DNA of 64,000 nucleotides, from the NCBI GenBank assembly GCA_944388165.1, contig CALXHS010000023.1:1-64000 (forward strand), in the 5' to 3' direction. Positions 1 to 8,376 of the stretch are shown here, one piece after another (the first letter of the stretch is position 1; each line of letters begins with the position of its first letter). The stretch is from an uncultured Gemmiger sp. GTDB taxonomy: Bacteria > Bacillota > Clostridia > Oscillospirales > Ruminococcaceae. A program made the translations under genes and the position numbers. The notes under the pieces were generated by a model. That model ran no database searches, was not told the origin of the DNA, and worked only from the letters and a program-made list of their open reading frames with translations.

Positions 1-807
1 CTGCTGGGCACCGACCCCGACTGTGACCGCTGCGGCACCGCCGTGCCCGACGGCAAGGGCGGCTACCGGCTCATCACCGGCAACGAGATGGGCATCATCC
101 TGCTGGATTACATCTGCCGCACCCGCAAGGCCCTGGGCACCATGCCCGCCGACCCGGTGGCGGTGACCACCATCGTTTCCACCGACATGGCCACCCCCGT
201 GGCGAAGAAATACGGGGTGGAACTGCGCCGCACCCTTACCGGCTTCAAGTTCATCGGTGAGCAGATCGGCCTGCTGGAAGCCGAAGGCCGCCCCGACCGC
301 TATATCTTCGGCTTTGAGGAAAGCTACGGCTACCTGTCCGGCGCCCATGTGCGGGACAAGGACGCGGTGAACGCCACCCTGCTGGTCTGCGAAGCCGCCG
401 CCTGGTACGCCAAACAGGGCATGACCCTGCTGGACGCCATCGAAGCCCTGTACAAGGAATTCGGCTACTACCGCAACGCCCTGTGCTCCTTCACCTTTGA
501 GGGGGAGAGCGGCATGCACACCATGCAGCAGCTCATGGCCCGCCTGCGCGCCGACGCCCCCGCCGGTATCGCCGGGTATACGGTGGAAGAAGCGGTGGAC
601 TACAACATCCCCGGCGGGTACAACGGCCTGCCCATGGCCGATGTGCTGGAATACCGCCTGGCGGGGGGTCACAAGTTCATGGTCCGCCCCTCCGGCACCG
701 AACCCAAGATCAAGGTGTATCTCTCCGCCGTGGGCGACAGTGAAGCCGCCGCCGACGCTGTCAACGAAAAACTGGCCGCCGCTGCGGCCGAGATGATGAA
801 AGGATGA
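1..807 (+). CDS. Phosphoglucomutase/phosphomannomutase, C-terminal part (5' end outside window)
   Basis: The reading frame is open from base 1, so the start lies upstream; 268 codons remain. The first residues contain the magnesium-binding loop TDPDCDR of the alpha-D-phosphohexomutase superfamily. The sugar-binding loop appears as FGFEESYG (around residue 103), and the C-terminal phosphate-binding loop as RPSGTEPKIKVYL. These place it in the long PgcA/phosphomannomutase group, which interconverts hexose-1- and hexose-6-phosphates in the cytosol; the missing N-terminus would hold the phosphoserine loop. The stop lies 7 bases before manA, so the two are probably cotranscribed and supply mannose/glucose phosphates together. 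Glucose versus mannose preference cannot be read from this part. Confidence 0.93.
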   Translation: MLGTDPDCDRCGTAVPDGKGGYRLITGNEMGIILLDYICRTRKALGTMPADPVAVTTIVSTDMATPVAKKYGVELRRTLTGFKFIGEQIGLLEAEGRPDRYIFGFEESYGYLSGAHVRDKDAVNATLLVCEAAAWYAKQGMTLLDAIEALYKEFGYYRNALCSFTFEGESGMHTMQQLMARLRADAPAGIAGYTVEEAVDYNIPGGYNGLPMADVLEYRLAGGHKFMVRPSGTEPKIKVYLSAVGDSEAAADAVNEKLAAAAAEMMKG

Positions 808-814
808 ATCCGTC

Positions 815-1735
815 ATGGCCATTCTGAAACTGAAACCCAGCTGCAAGGATTACCTGTGGGGCGGTTCCCGCCTGCGCACCGATTTCGGCATCGACAGCGA
901 CCTGGACCCCCTGGCCGAAGCCTGGGTGCTCTCCTGCCATCCCGACGGCCCCTCCTACATTGTGGGCGGGGAGGACGACGGCAAGACCCTGGCCCAGTAC
1001 ATTGAGGAGAAGGGCAAGGACATCCTGGGCGAAAACTGCAAGAAGTTTGCGGATTTCCCCATCCTGACCAAGTTCATCGACGCCAAGGGCAACCTGTCCA
1101 TCCAGGTGCACCCTTCCGATGAGTACGCCCTGGAACACGAGCACCAGTACGGCAAGACCGAGGTGTGGTACATCCTGGACTGCGAGCCCGGCGCCTTCCT
1201 GTACTACGGTTTCGACCATGAGATCACCAAGGAAGAATTTGAGCGCCGCATCAAGGACAACACCCTCACCGAGGTGCTCAACGCCGCCCCGGTGCACAAG
1301 GGCGATGTGTTCTTCATCCCCTCCGGCACCCTGCATGCCATCTGCCAGGGCATCGTCATTGCGGAGATCCAGCAGAACTCCAACGTGACCTACCGTGTCT
1401 ACGACTACGGCCGGGTGGGCGCCGACGGCAAGCCCCGTGCCCTGCACATTCCCCAGGCCCTGGCGGTCACCGAGTGCAAGCCCGCCGTGGACCATGATTT
1501 CGGCGGCCATATGGCCCAGTGTCAGTACTTCACCGTGGATGTGAAAGAAAACGGCTTCTCCGACACCGTGGGCGGCGACAGCTTTGTGTCCCTGCTCATT
1601 GTGGACGGCGAGGGCGAGGTGGCCTGCGGCGGCGAGACGGTGGCGGTGAAGAAGGGCGACAGCCTCTTCCTGCCCGCCAACAGCGGCGATTACACCGTCA
1701 CCGGCACCCTGCGCACCCTCTGCACCCGGGTCTGA
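815..1735 (+). CDS. manA: Mannose-6-phosphate isomerase, class I (short form)
   Basis: A 306-residue type I phosphomannose isomerase that interconverts fructose-6-P and mannose-6-P in the cytosol. Zinc ligands of the cupin fold are visible: Q97 and H99 in SIQVHPSDEYA, E116 in GKTEVWYIL, and a histidine in IPSGTLHAI (about residue 173). The active-site arginine region follows as SNVTYRVYDYGR. The length matches the short Firmicutes form rather than the roughly 390-residue enterobacterial ManA. The ATG start lies 7 bases after the mutase stop, and the preceding AAAGGA in the mutase tail can serve as ribosome-binding site. The two genes look like one sugar-phosphate operon. Confidence 0.95.
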   Translation: MAILKLKPSCKDYLWGGSRLRTDFGIDSDLDPLAEAWVLSCHPDGPSYIVGGEDDGKTLAQYIEEKGKDILGENCKKFADFPILTKFIDAKGNLSIQVHPSDEYALEHEHQYGKTEVWYILDCEPGAFLYYGFDHEITKEEFERRIKDNTLTEVLNAAPVHKGDVFFIPSGTLHAICQGIVIAEIQQNSNVTYRVYDYGRVGADGKPRALHIPQALAVTECKPAVDHDFGGHMAQCQYFTVDVKENGFSDTVGGDSFVSLLIVDGEGEVACGGETVAVKKGDSLFLPANSGDYTVTGTLRTLCTRV

Positions 1736-1741
1736 GCCGGG

Positions 1742-1769
1742 TTGACAGACCCAGCCCCAACGGTATATC
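1742..1769 (+). promoter_or_regulatory. Candidate promoter for the RNA methyltransferase
   Basis: TTGACA (1742-1747) and TATATC (1764-1769) are separated by 16 bases. A start near 1776 would put the terminator-like hairpin 1775-1799 at the very 5' end of the transcript, which is odd; alternatively this is a chance match. Confidence 0.4.
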
Positions 1770-1774
1770 ATCAG

Positions 1775-1806
1775 ACTGCCCGGTAGCCTGCCGGGCAGTT
1801 TTTGCG
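1775..1806 (+). terminator. Rho-independent terminator after manA
   Basis: ACTGCCCGG (1775-1783) pairs with CCGGGCAGT (1791-1799), with a 7-base loop, followed by a T-rich stretch. It closes the mutase-manA unit. Confidence 0.75.
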
Positions 1807-1827
1807 TTGCACCGAAAGGAGAGGCCC

Positions 1828-2664
1828 ATGCCGTCCATCATCGAGATACACGACCTCAGCGCCCCGGAACTGGCGCCCTTTGCCCGCCTGACCGAAGCCC
1901 AGCTGCGCAGCAGCGCCGAGGGGGAACACGGGCTGTTCATTGCCGAAAGCCCCAAGGTCATCGCCAGCGCCCTGGACGCGGGCTGCGAGCCCCTGGCCTT
2001 CCTCATGGAGCGCCGCCAGGTGGAAGGCCCCGCCGCCCCGGTGCTGGCCCGCTGCCCCGACGTGCCGGTGTACACCGGCGACCGGGAGGTGCTGGCCGCC
2101 CTCACCGGCTATACCCTCACCCGGGGCGTGCTCTGCGCCATGGGCCGCCCCGCCCCCCGCAAGGCTGAGGATATCTGCCGGAACGCCCGGCGGGTGGCGG
2201 TGCTGGAAAACATCGTGGATTCCACCAACGTGGGGGCGGTGTTCCGTTCGGCGGCGGCCATGGGGGTGGACGCGGTGCTGCTCAGCCCCTCCTGCTGCGA
2301 CCCTCTGTGCCGCCGCGCTGTGCGGGTGAGCATGGGCACCGTGTTCGTGGTGCCCTGGGCCCGCCTGGGGCAGGATAAGGCGGACTGGCCGGAAAAGGGC
2401 CTGGCCCGGCTGGAAGGGATGGGCTTTGCCACGGCGGCCCTGGCCCTGAACGAAAACTCCCTGCGCATCGACGCCCCCTGCCTTGCCGCCGAACCCCGCC
2501 TGGCCATGGTGCTGGGCACCGAGGGGGACGGCCTGGCCCCGGACACCATCGCCCGCTGCCGGTACACCGTGCGCATCCCCATGCGCCCGGGGGTGGATTC
2601 CCTCAACGTGGCCGCGGCGGGGGCTGTGGCCTTCTGGCAGCTGTGCGGCAAAGATTTTCTGTAA
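1828..2664 (+). CDS. SpoU/TrmH-family RNA 2'-O-methyltransferase
   Basis: 278 residues. The start is the ATG at 1828, after GAAAGGAGAGGCCC; the frame is open further upstream but only across manA and the terminator. The C-terminal SPOUT knot motifs are clear: LENIVDSTNVGAVFRSA (motif 1, about residues 129-145), LGTEGDGL (motif 2), and IPMRPGVDSLNVAAAGAV (motif 3). These form the SAM-binding trefoil knot. The N-terminal third resembles the substrate-binding domain of TrmH/RlmB-type enzymes. It most likely methylates a ribose in rRNA or tRNA; the exact nucleotide cannot be told. It stands alone between two hairpins. Confidence 0.92.
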   Translation: MPSIIEIHDLSAPELAPFARLTEAQLRSSAEGEHGLFIAESPKVIASALDAGCEPLAFLMERRQVEGPAAPVLARCPDVPVYTGDREVLAALTGYTLTRGVLCAMGRPAPRKAEDICRNARRVAVLENIVDSTNVGAVFRSAAAMGVDAVLLSPSCCDPLCRRAVRVSMGTVFVVPWARLGQDKADWPEKGLARLEGMGFATAALALNENSLRIDAPCLAAEPRLAMVLGTEGDGLAPDTIARCRYTVRIPMRPGVDSLNVAAAGAVAFWQLCGKDFL

Positions 2665-2694
2665 TACAAACCGTATACTTTCATGTGAATATCA

Positions 2695-2733
2695 CGCGCC
2701 GGCCCGAAGAGCGTTTCCCTTCGGACCGGCGCG
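2695..2733. terminator. Strong hairpin after the RNA methyltransferase, no T-tract
   Basis: CGCGCCGG (2695-2702) pairs with CCGGCGCG (2726-2733), with inner CCGAAG/CTTCGG pairing. No U-run follows, so it may be a weak terminator or an mRNA-end stabiliser. Confidence 0.45.
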
Positions 2734-2775
2734 CTGTCATGCCCTGGGGGCATACCATCCATGCAAACCAGGCAG

Positions 2776-2804
2776 TGGACAAGCCCCGGTACCGGGGGTA
2801 GAAT
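2776..2804 (+). promoter_or_regulatory. Promoter of the carboxymuconolactone decarboxylase gene
   Basis: TGGACA (2776-2781), a 17-base spacer and TAGAAT (2799-2804), about 38 bases before the start codon at 2842. Confidence 0.6.
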
Positions 2805-2841
2805 AAAGGCAGAAACCCAGTACAAGAAAGAAGTGTTTTGC

Positions 2842-3525
2842 ATGGATTATCGCCGTACCGATCCCGAATTTGCCGAACGCATGGAATATTTTGCCCGCAC
2901 CGAGGTGGCCGCCGACCCGGACTGCGCCCTGGACCCCGTCACCCGGTCCCTGGCGGTGCTGGCCACTCTGGTGGGCTGCCAGGGGGTGCAGGTGTTCCAG
3001 CTGACCCTGCCTGAAGCCCTGGACAGCGGCCTGACCCCGGTGATGGCCCGGGAACTGGTCTACCAGGCAGTGGATTATCTGGGCCTGGGCCGGGTGCTGC
3101 CCTTCCTGGATGCCCTCAACCAGGTGCTGACCGCCCGGGGCGTGGAACTGCCCCTGCCGGACCAGGCCACCACCACCCTGGAAGACCGGCTGGAAAAGGG
3201 TGTGGATGCCCAGGCAGCCATCTTCGGGGAAGGCATGCGGGAAGCCTGGCACCAGGGTACCATCAACCGGTGGCTGGGGGCCAACTGTTTCGGGGATTAT
3301 TACACCCGCACCGGGCTGGACCTGCGCCAGCGGGAACTCATCACCTTCTGCTTCCTGGCGGCCTAGGGGGGCTGCGAACCCCAGCTCACCGCCCACGCCA
3401 AGGGCAACATGAACATGGGCAACGACGCTGAACTGCTCACCAAAGTGGTGCTGAACTGTGTGCCCTATATCGGCTACCCCCGCAGCCTCAACGCCATCAC
3501 CTGCATCAAGAACGCCCGGAACTGA
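2842..3525 (+). pseudogene. Carboxymuconolactone decarboxylase family protein with in-frame amber stop
   Basis: The frame codes for a two-domain AhpD/CMD-like protein starting MDYRRTDPEF at 2842. It is interrupted by TAG at 3364-3366 and then continues in the same frame as GGCEPQLTAHAKGNMNMGND to a TGA at 3523-3525. Read through, it would be about 226 residues, a normal length with the conserved GCEPQLTAH region of the second domain. The amber codon sits where a CAG (Gln) codon would fit, a single C-to-T change. The broken product would be 174 residues and lack half of domain 2. It could be a recent nonsense mutation, a sequencing error or, less likely, a read-through site. Relatives are small redox or lactone-processing enzymes. 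Confidence 0.8.
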
Positions 3526-3536
3526 ACCTGAACAGG

Positions 3537-3572
3537 AAAACCCCCGCCTGCTGCAAGCAGACGGGGGTTTTT
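3537..3572. terminator. Bidirectional terminator between converging units
   Basis: CCCCCGCCTGCT pairs with AGCAGACGGGGG around a short loop, with A4 before and T5 after. It serves the decarboxylase on + and the ABC exporter on -. Confidence 0.9.
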
Positions 3573-3590
3573 GCTGTGCTGAAGGAAAAT

Positions 3591-5402
3591 TTACGCGGTC
3601 ACGTCCTCAAACTGGCTGTTGTACAGGTCGGCGTAGAACCCGCCCTGTTCCAGCAGCTGGTCGTGGGTGCCCTGCTCCACAATGTCGCCGTCCCGCATGA
3701 CCAGAATGAGGTCGCTGTCCTTGATGGTGGACAGGCGGTGGGCGATGACAAAGCTGGTGCGCCCTTGCATCAGGTGGTCCATGGCCGCCTGGATCTGTTC
3801 TTCGGTGCGGGTGTCCACCGAGCTGGTGGCCTCGTCCAGGATCAGGATGCGGTTGTCCGCCAGGATGGCCCGGGCGATGGTCAGCAGCTGCTTCTGGCCC
3901 TGGCTCACGTTGCTGGCGTCCTCGTTGATGACCATGTTATAGCCCCCCGGCAGGGTGCGGATGAAGTGGTCCGCCTTGGCGGCCTTGGCCGCGGCGATGA
4001 CTTCCTCGTCGGTGGCGCCCAGGCGGCCGTAGCGGATGTTCTCCATGATGGTGCCCTGGAACAGCCAGGTATCCTGGAGCACCATGCCGAAGCCCTCCCG
4101 CATGGGGGAGCGGTCGAATTCCCGCACATCGTGGCCGTTGAGCAGGATGCGGCCGGAATCCACGTCATAGAACCGCATGAGCAGCTTGACGATGGTGGTT
4201 TTGCCCGCGCCGGTGGGACCCACGATGGCCACCTTCTGGCCGGGCTGCACCGTGCAGGAGAAATCCCGGATGATGGTCTTTTCGGGGGTGTAGCCGAAGC
4301 GCACATGGTCGAAGGTCACCTGCCCGTCGATGCAGGCGGGGTCGGCGGGGGTACCGGCGGCGTGCCGGTCCTCCTCCGGTTCGGCCAGGAACTCAAACAC
4401 ACGCTCCGCCGCGGCGGCCATGCTCTGCAGCATGTTGGAAACCTGGGCCAGCTGCTGGATGGGCTGGGTAAAGTTCTTCACATACTGGATGAAAGCCTGG
4501 ATATCGCCCACGGTGATGCGCCCCTGGGCCGCAAAGATGCTGCCCACGATGGCCACCGCCACATAGCCCAGATTGCCCACAAAGTTCATCACCGGCTGCA
4601 TCAGGCCGGACAGGAACTGGCTCTTCCAGGCGGATTCATACAGGCGGCTGTTGGCGGCGTCGAATTCTTCCAGCACCGCCTGCTCCCGGTTGAAAGCCTT
4701 GACCACCGTCTGGCCGGAATACACTTCCTCCACCTGGCCGTTGACCACGCCCAGGGTGGCCTGCTGCTGTTTGAAGTATTTCTGGCTGACGCGCACCACG
4801 CACAGCACCAGGATCAGGCTCACCGGCAGGATCAGCAGCACGATGCCGGTCATGGCCGGGCTGATGGAGAGCATCATCACCAATACGCCCACCATGGTGG
4901 TGACGCTGGTGATGAGCTGGGTCACGCACTGGTTCAGCGACTGGCCCATGGTGTCCACGTCGTTGGTGATGCGGGAAAGCACCTCGCCCACCGTGCGCTT
5001 TTCAAAGTAGGCCAGGGGCAGGCGGTCGATCTTTTCGCTGATCTGGCGGCGGAAATCATAGCACATCTTCTGGCTCACGCCGCTCATCAGCCAGTGCTGC
5101 ACAAAGCTGAACCCGCCGCTGAGCAGATAGATGCCCAACAGCAGCAGCAGAATCCGCCCGATATAGGCAAAATCAATGCCGCCGGTGCCGGTGAGCTTGG
5201 CCACCCATCCGGTGGCCAGGGCGGTGGTGGCTTTGGCCAGGATCTTCGGCCCCACGATGTTGAAGATGGTGGAAAGCACCGCAAACACCAGCACCACGCC
5301 CAGGGCCAGGCGGTAACGGGCAGCTTCCGCCAGCAGACGGCGCAGGGTGCCCTTGAAATCCTTGGCTTTTTCGGTGGTTTGTCTCATTCTCGGCATGGTC
5401 AT
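3591..5402 (-). CDS. ABC exporter half-transporter (canonical ATPase site subunit)
   Basis: 603 residues. An N-terminal membrane domain of about six helices (residues 30-330) is followed by a nucleotide-binding domain with Walker A GPTGAGKTT (about residue 395), signature VSQGQKQLL, Walker B ILILDEATSSVD and H-loop AHRLSTI. The catalytic glutamate after Walker B is present. The start ATG overlaps the stop of the upstream subunit (ATGA, 5399-5402) and is preceded by GGGAGGTG, so the two are translationally coupled. With its partner it forms a heterodimeric type IV exporter like LmrCD or EfrAB, probably a drug or lipid exporter in the cytoplasmic membrane. The MarR gene at the head of the operon supports a drug-efflux role. 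Confidence 0.93.
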   Translation of the reverse strand: MTMPRMRQTTEKAKDFKGTLRRLLAEAARYRLALGVVLVFAVLSTIFNIVGPKILAKATTALATGWVAKLTGTGGIDFAYIGRILLLLLGIYLLSGGFSFVQHWLMSGVSQKMCYDFRRQISEKIDRLPLAYFEKRTVGEVLSRITNDVDTMGQSLNQCVTQLITSVTTMVGVLVMMLSISPAMTGIVLLILPVSLILVLCVVRVSQKYFKQQQATLGVVNGQVEEVYSGQTVVKAFNREQAVLEEFDAANSRLYESAWKSQFLSGLMQPVMNFVGNLGYVAVAIVGSIFAAQGRITVGDIQAFIQYVKNFTQPIQQLAQVSNMLQSMAAAAERVFEFLAEPEEDRHAAGTPADPACIDGQVTFDHVRFGYTPEKTIIRDFSCTVQPGQKVAIVGPTGAGKTTIVKLLMRFYDVDSGRILLNGHDVREFDRSPMREGFGMVLQDTWLFQGTIMENIRYGRLGATDEEVIAAAKAAKADHFIRTLPGGYNMVINEDASNVSQGQKQLLTIARAILADNRILILDEATSSVDTRTEEQIQAAMDHLMQGRTSFVIAHRLSTIKDSDLILVMRDGDIVEQGTHDQLLEQGGFYADLYNSQFEDVTA

Positions 5403-7696
5403 TCACCTCCCAGACCCAGTTCTTTCTGGCTCAGCTGGCTGCGTGCGATCTCCTGGTAAGCGGGGCAGGTCTGCATCAGCCGGGCGTGGGTGCCCTTGCC
5501 CACAATGCGCCCTTCGTCCAGCACCAGGATCTGGTTGGCGTGGAGCACGGTGGAAATGCGCTGGGCCACAATGATGACGGTGGCGTCCCCGGTCTCTTTT
5601 TTCAGGGCCCGGCGCAGCGCCACGTCGGTCTTGAAGTCCAGGGCGGAAAAACTGTCGTCAAACAGATAGATCTTCGGGTTTTTGGCAATGGCCCGGGCGA
5701 TGGAAAGCCGCTGCTTCTGCCCGCCGGACACGTTGGTGCCGCCCTGGGCGATGGGGCTTTGGTACCCTTCGGGCTTGGTTTCGATGAACTCGGTGGCCTG
5801 GGCGATTTCGGCGGCCTTGCGGGCGGCTTCGTCGGTGATCTGGGGCCCGCCGAATTTCAGGTTGCTCTCAATGGTGCCGCTGAACAGCACCCCTTTCTGG
5901 GGCACATACCCCAGCAGGGCGCGCAGCTGTGCCTGGGGCATATCCCGCACATCCACCCCGTCAATGCGCACATGGCCCTGGGTGGCGTCAAAGAAGCGGG
6001 GGATCAGGTTCAGCAGGGTGCTCTTGCCGCAGCCGGTGGAGCCGATGATGGCGGTGGTCTGCCCCGGCCGGGCGGTGAAGGAGATGTTCTCCAGGGCGTC
6101 GGTGTCGCCGCCGGGATACCGGAAGCTCACGTGGTCGAACTCTACCAGGCCGTTCCAGGTGTGGTCCTTGGTCTTGGCGGCGGTGGCTTCGTCGGGGTCG
6201 TGGATGGTGGGTTCGGTCTCCAGCACCTCAAACACGCGGTCGGCGGCCACCCCGGCCCGGGGCAGCATGATGGCCACCATGGTCAGCATCAGGAAGGACA
6301 TGACGATCTGCATGGTGTAGGTGATGAAGGCGATGATGTCGCCCACCTGCATGGTGCCCAGGTCCATGGCCTTGGCACCGAACCAGACGATGAGCAGGGT
6401 GGTGCCGTTCATAATGACGGTCATGAAGGGCAGCAGCCCCGCCATGGCCCGGTTGGTGAACAGCTGGGTCTGCATCAGGTCCTTGTTCACCCCGTCGAAC
6501 CGCTCTTCCTCAAACTGTTCCCGGCTGAAGGCCCGGATGGGCATGATGCCGGTGAGGATCTCCCGGCTGACCAGGTTCAGGCGGTCCACCTTTTTCTGCA
6601 TGACCTTGAACTTGGGCATGGCGATGGCGGTAAGAACACCTATGGAGCAAAGCAGGGCTGCCACCGCCAGGGCGATGATCCAGCTCAGACTGCTGCCGGT
6701 GCCCGCCACCCGGATCACACCGCCGATGCCCAGGATGGGGGCATAGAACACCATCCGCAGCAAAATGACGCAGACCATCTGGATCTGCTGGATGTCGTTG
6801 GTGGAGCGGGTGATGAGGCTGGCGGTGGAGAAGCGGTCGGTCTCGGCGTTGGAGAAGCTGACCACCTTCTTGAACACGCTCTGGCGCAGGTCCCGGCCGA
6901 TGCCCGCCGATGTGCGGCTGGCCAGAAAGCCCACACCCACGGCGCAGGCGGCCAGCAGCAGGGTCAGACCCAGCATCTGGGCGCCCTTGAAGAGCAGATA
7001 GTGCATCTGCACCTGCCCGTCAATGCCCTGGGCTTCGTATTCCAGTTTGACCAGAAGCATGGCCTGGCTGCTCATGGTGTCCAGGGTGTTCTGGTCCACC
7101 TGGGCCATGGACTGGGCCAGAAAACCCTGGACCAGGGCACGGGTGGCCTCCTCGCTGCCGTCATAGGTCAGCAGGGAATCCAGCAGGTTGGCGGGCAGAT
7201 CGGCTGCCTGCAGGGCTCCCGGGGCCATGCCCGCCGCCGCGGCGGTCTGCAGCTGCCCGGCCATGTCTGCCAGCTGGCCGGGCAGGCTGTTGATGCTCTG
7301 CACAGCCCCGTCCAGCCCGGCGGCGTCGGCGCCCCGTTCCCCGGCGGCCATGGCATACAGCACCATGTCCGGGGCGGTAAAGATCTCTTCCAGGGCATCC
7401 CGGTCGGCGCCGGTGGCCGTCAGGGTGCGCCGGCCGTTTTCATCGGCGGGGGAAAAGGCTGCTTCAACCTGTTGGGCATCTTCCTGGGGCATGAGCCATT
7501 CCAGCGCCTGGAGGGTATCGGTGCGCACCGTTTCGGGCACGGTGCTCTCGATGCCGCCCATCTGGATGCCCACGTCCACAATGTCCGAAGTGTAGCCCGG
7601 CAGGCTCAGGTCGCACCAGGCCTGCAGCAGCAACAGGGCAAAAATCACCAGGCAGGCTTTCCAACGCCTGCCCAGAAGCTGAAAGATCCGTTTCAT
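5399..7696 (-). CDS. ABC exporter half-transporter (degenerate site subunit, extended loop)
   Basis: 765 residues, about 160 longer than its partner. The extra length lies between the first transmembrane helix (residues 12-30) and the next (about 240), as an Ala/Gln-rich extracytoplasmic segment. The ATPase domain has Walker A GSTGCGKST, signature VSGGQKQRL and Walker B IYLFDDSFSALD. Aspartate replaces the catalytic glutamate, the usual sign of the degenerate site in heterodimeric exporters. The start follows AAAGGAGTGAACCC, 4 bases after the MarR stop, so the regulator and both subunits form one operon. The substrate is unknown; drug export is inferred from the MarR linkage. Confidence 0.93.
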   Translation of the reverse strand: MKRIFQLLGRRWKACLVIFALLLLQAWCDLSLPGYTSDIVDVGIQMGGIESTVPETVRTDTLQALEWLMPQEDAQQVEAAFSPADENGRRTLTATGADRDALEEIFTAPDMVLYAMAAGERGADAAGLDGAVQSINSLPGQLADMAGQLQTAAAAGMAPGALQAADLPANLLDSLLTYDGSEEATRALVQGFLAQSMAQVDQNTLDTMSSQAMLLVKLEYEAQGIDGQVQMHYLLFKGAQMLGLTLLLAACAVGVGFLASRTSAGIGRDLRQSVFKKVVSFSNAETDRFSTASLITRSTNDIQQIQMVCVILLRMVFYAPILGIGGVIRVAGTGSSLSWIIALAVAALLCSIGVLTAIAMPKFKVMQKKVDRLNLVSREILTGIMPIRAFSREQFEEERFDGVNKDLMQTQLFTNRAMAGLLPFMTVIMNGTTLLIVWFGAKAMDLGTMQVGDIIAFITYTMQIVMSFLMLTMVAIMLPRAGVAADRVFEVLETEPTIHDPDEATAAKTKDHTWNGLVEFDHVSFRYPGGDTDALENISFTARPGQTTAIIGSTGCGKSTLLNLIPRFFDATQGHVRIDGVDVRDMPQAQLRALLGYVPQKGVLFSGTIESNLKFGGPQITDEAARKAAEIAQATEFIETKPEGYQSPIAQGGTNVSGGQKQRLSIARAIAKNPKIYLFDDSFSALDFKTDVALRRALKKETGDATVIIVAQRISTVLHANQILVLDEGRIVGKGTHARLMQTCPAYQEIARSQLSQKELGLGGE

Positions 7697-7700
7697 GGGT

Positions 7701-8192
7701 TCACTCCTTTCCTTCGGTCCGGGCGATCCGGCGGGCGGCGTTTTCTTCCTCCACCGCCTGCTGGAACCGGGCCCAGTCCTGCAAAAAGCTGTTCAGATTC
7801 TCCGGGCCCATCCGCCGCATGATGCCAAGAGCGTATTCCGACACCGCCCGCTCACATTCCTCGTGGGCGCGCCGGCCTTCCTCGGTCAGGCGGACGGTGG
7901 TCTTGCGGCGGTCCTGGGGGTCGGGGTCCCGGCGGATCAGGCCGTCCTTCTCCAGCACCCGCAGCGCCCGGGATACCGCCTGGGGCGAATCGTACATCCG
8001 GTTGTTCAGGTCGGACACCGCCACCATGCCGTCCTGCCCGCTGTGCTGGATGGCAACATACAGGCGGTGGAGCATGTCGAAATGGCAGCGGGGCTTTTCG
8101 GCCAGCACCGCCGCCGCCCCCGTGAACAGGGAGTGGCGGGCCTGCATGATCTGGTGAAACAGTTCCCGGGCCATGGCTTCCGCAGATTCCAT
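7701..8192 (-). CDS. MarR-family regulator of the ABC exporter operon
   Basis: 163 residues. I chose the ATG at 8192 (MESAEAMAREL) because AAGGAGG lies ideally before it; a TTG five codons upstream overlaps that site. A winged helix-turn-helix spans about residues 45-110, with VSDLNNRMYDSPQAVSRAL as recognition region and DPQDRRKTTVRLTEEG as the wing typical of MarR. It is first gene of the exporter operon. Its 5' region carries a palindrome also found near a second MarR gene (12339-12350), so autorepression relieved by a ligand is likely. Confidence 0.92.
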   Translation of the reverse strand: MESAEAMARELFHQIMQARHSLFTGAAAVLAEKPRCHFDMLHRLYVAIQHSGQDGMVAVSDLNNRMYDSPQAVSRALRVLEKDGLIRRDPDPQDRRKTTVRLTEEGRRAHEECERAVSEYALGIMRRMGPENLNSFLQDWARFQQAVEEENAARRIARTEGKE

Positions 8193-8208
8193 AACAGCCT
8201 CCTTCAAA

Positions 8209-8234
8209 TTAGTTGACTATGGTTAATAATTAAC
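8209..8234. promoter_or_regulatory. MarR operator region
   Basis: TTAG-TTGA-CTAT (8209-8220) matches the TTAG-N4-CTAA palindromes at 12339 and 12838 except for the last base. Next to it is the perfect inverted repeat GTTAA-TAA-TTAAC (8222-8234). Both lie in the 5' leader just downstream of the -10. Confidence 0.6.
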
Positions 8235-8243
8235 GCATGTTGT

Positions 8244-8272
8244 ATTATGGTCTCCCTCTTTTCCCGCCGCAA
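8244..8272 (-). promoter_or_regulatory. Promoter of the marR-ABC exporter operon
   Basis: On the minus strand TTGCGG (8272-8267), a 17-base spacer and CATAAT (8249-8244). Confidence 0.55.
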
Positions 8273-8314
8273 GGGGTGCAGGGCTTTGTTCGGAATTTGT
8301 TTACAAATCCACAC

Positions 8315-8357
8315 AAAAAAGGCGGCCCCGCCTTCCCGCATGGGAAAGGGGGCCGCC
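8315..8357 (-). terminator. Terminator of the oxidoreductase pair
   Basis: GGCGGCCCC (8321-8329) pairs with GGGGCCGCC (8349-8357), with further inner pairing. On the minus strand a run of T (A6 on +) follows. Confidence 0.88.
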
Positions 8358-8376
8358 ATGGCGTTGATGGGATCGT

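Noticed and set aside
3576..5459. 627-codon open frame opposite the ABC exporter subunit
   Set aside because: Mirror of a GC-rich gene; His/Gly/Gln-rich composition, no start signal; the minus strand carries full ABC motifs.
5486..7822. 778-codon open frame opposite the second ABC subunit
   Set aside because: Same antisense artefact of codon bias.
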